Program-made: the position numbers and the translations under genes | Assembly: GCA_903894655.1 (NCBI GenBank) | Contig: CAITQY010000389.1 | Location: 1-5,927, forward strand | DNA: 5,927 nt | Direction: 5' to 3' | Source: an uncultured Gemmatimonadota bacterium | Lineage (GTDB): Bacteria; Gemmatimonadota; Gemmatimonadetes; Gemmatimonadales; Gemmatimonadaceae | Shown: in pieces, positions 4,968-5,927 of the stretch | Layout of the letters: every line of letters starts with the position of its first letter | Numbering within the stretch: the first letter of the stretch is position 1 | Notes under the pieces: generated by a model | What the model saw: only the letters and a program-made list of their open reading frames with translations | Database searches by the model: none | Told to the model about the DNA's origin: nothing

Positions 4968-5927
4968 CAGCCAGAAAGCTCGCTGCACCCACGCTCTACG
5001 AGCAGTTGGGCGGAGCGGCCGCGATCGCCGCCACGGTTGACCAGTTCTACCAACGGCTGCTTGCCGATGCCACGCTGAAACCGTTCTTCACGACCACCAA
5101 CGTGCGGTCGCTACGCAAACAGCACACGCAGTTCTTCACACAGGCTTTGGGCGGTACCGCGGAATACGCAGAAAAAGGCATGAAGGACGCCCGTGCGCGG
5201 CTGCCCATCCCGATGGAGCACGTCAAGCGGGCGGCCAAGCACCTCACCGATACACTCGAAGCGCTGGGCGTCCCCCAGTCACTCATTCCCAGGGTCATCA
5301 CTGCGGTGGCCCCTCTCTCGGAGCAGATCGTGACGACTTCCGTAAAGCCTATCGCCACTCCGCGCCGCGGCGCGACCTCGACGTCCGCCACGGTGCGCCC
5401 CATCAAGAAGAGCTCAGCGGATTCGCGCAGTCACGCCATGCTCGAAAACGTGCCCACGAACGTCATCGCCGCCGACACGGACCTGTTAATCACGTACATC
5501 AACCCGGCATCGGTGCGCACCCTGCGCACACTCCAGGAGCACTTGGTGGTTCGGGTCGACGACATGATGGGGCAGTGCATCGATGTGTTTCATAAGGATC
5601 CCGATCTGCAGCGCCGGATTCTGCGTGACCCGCGTAACATGCCGCACACGGCCAACATTCAGCTCGGCCCCGAGACGCTCAGCCTGCTCGCGACCGCCGT
5701 GTACGATACCGACGGCACGTACGTTGGTCCGCAGATCACGTGGGAAGTCATCACCGAGAAGCTGAAGGTAGAGGCGGGCCTCGAGCGCGTCATGTCGATG
5801 ATGGAAAACGTGCCCATCAACCTCATGATGGCCGATCTCGACTTGCATATCACGTATCTCAATCCGGCCTCGGAGAAGACGCTTAAAACCATTGAGCATC
5901 TCATGCCGATCAAGGCCGACAAGGCGC
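4958..5927 (+). CDS. Truncated globin - tandem PAS sensor, probable soluble chemoreceptor (3' end beyond window)
   Basis: The frame is open from the ATG at 4958 to the window end (323 codons). Residues 12-125 form a group 1 truncated-hemoglobin domain: TLYEQLGG, VDQFYQRLLAD with Tyr31 at B10, KPFF, then QFFTQALGG and the helix pair ending in VITAVAPLSEQIV. The position of the proximal heme ligand F8 is Arg79 rather than His, and the usual E11 Gln position is His56. A Ser/Thr/Arg-rich linker (126-158) leads to PAS 1 (about 160-268; ITYINPAS, FHKDP, MPHTANIQLG, TWEVITEK). PAS 2 starts at 281 and repeats MxENVP and ITYLNPAS. No transmembrane segment or signal peptide is seen. Position after cheA-cheW and PAS domains of this style suggest a cytoplasmic methyl-accepting receptor, but the signalling domain is not in the window; a kinase or cyclase output is possible. 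The ATG overlaps the previous gene by ten bases; only a weak CGGAA precedes it. Confidence 0.88.
   Translation, partial: MAVAARKLAAPTLYEQLGGAAAIAATVDQFYQRLLADATLKPFFTTTNVRSLRKQHTQFFTQALGGTAEYAEKGMKDARARLPIPMEHVKRAAKHLTDTLEALGVPQSLIPRVITAVAPLSEQIVTTSVKPIATPRRGATSTSATVRPIKKSSADSRSHAMLENVPTNVIAADTDLLITYINPASVRTLRTLQEHLVVRVDDMMGQCIDVFHKDPDLQRRILRDPRNMPHTANIQLGPETLSLLATAVYDTDGTYVGPQITWEVITEKLKVEAGLERVMSMMENVPINLMMADLDLHITYLNPASEKTLKTIEHLMPIKADKA

Noticed and set aside
5180..5182. Internal ATG at 5180 as start of the sensor gene
   Set aside because: It would cut the globin domain in half; the ATG at 4958 gives the full domain and a typical overlap with the preceding gene.
1..5927. Insertion sequences, CRISPR arrays, attachment sites
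   Set aside because: No transposase, spaced repeat array, tRNA-adjacent duplication or terminal inverted repeats were seen; the window looks like resident chromosomal flagellar and chemotaxis sequence.

Overview
The window is GC-rich DNA with strong third-position G/C bias, all genes on the plus strand. It comes from a flagellated, chemotactic bacterium. The gene content (FliP with a long Ala/Pro-rich extension, a large CheA with HTIKG-type phosphotransfer motif and two CheW-like domains, and a soluble globin-PAS sensor) would suit Gemmatimonadota. That assignment is inference; a deltaproteobacterial or other high-GC phylum is not excluded.

Left part (1-1388): the end of a flagellar export gene, fliP. 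Its reading frame is open to the left edge, so it is either fused in frame to an upstream protein (possibly FliO) or starts internally at 270 with its own signal peptide. A 226-base spacer (1389-1614) follows. It holds only weak candidates: a short hairpin, an inverted repeat and a possible sigma-28-like promoter.

Right part (1615-5927, running off the end): four tightly packed genes. They are cheA (814 codons), cheW (8-base overlap with cheA), a small four-helix membrane protein resembling DUF420/YozB/CtaM (1-base gap), and the 5' part of a large sensor gene (10-base overlap). The sensor encodes a group 1 truncated globin domain followed by tandem PAS domains, and is probably a soluble chemoreceptor. 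It has no stop codon inside the window.

How they may work together: the globin-PAS protein would sense a gas, redox state or small ligand and feed, through CheW and the CheW-like domains of CheA, into CheA autophosphorylation. No CheY, CheB or CheR is in the window. The three points most worth a second look are the globin domain, where the proximal heme-binding histidine (F8) aligns with an arginine; the membrane protein with conserved-looking histidines lodged between cheW and the receptor; and the CheA linker, where a pair of GspE-N/MshEN-like repeats stands in place of a recognisable P2 domain.
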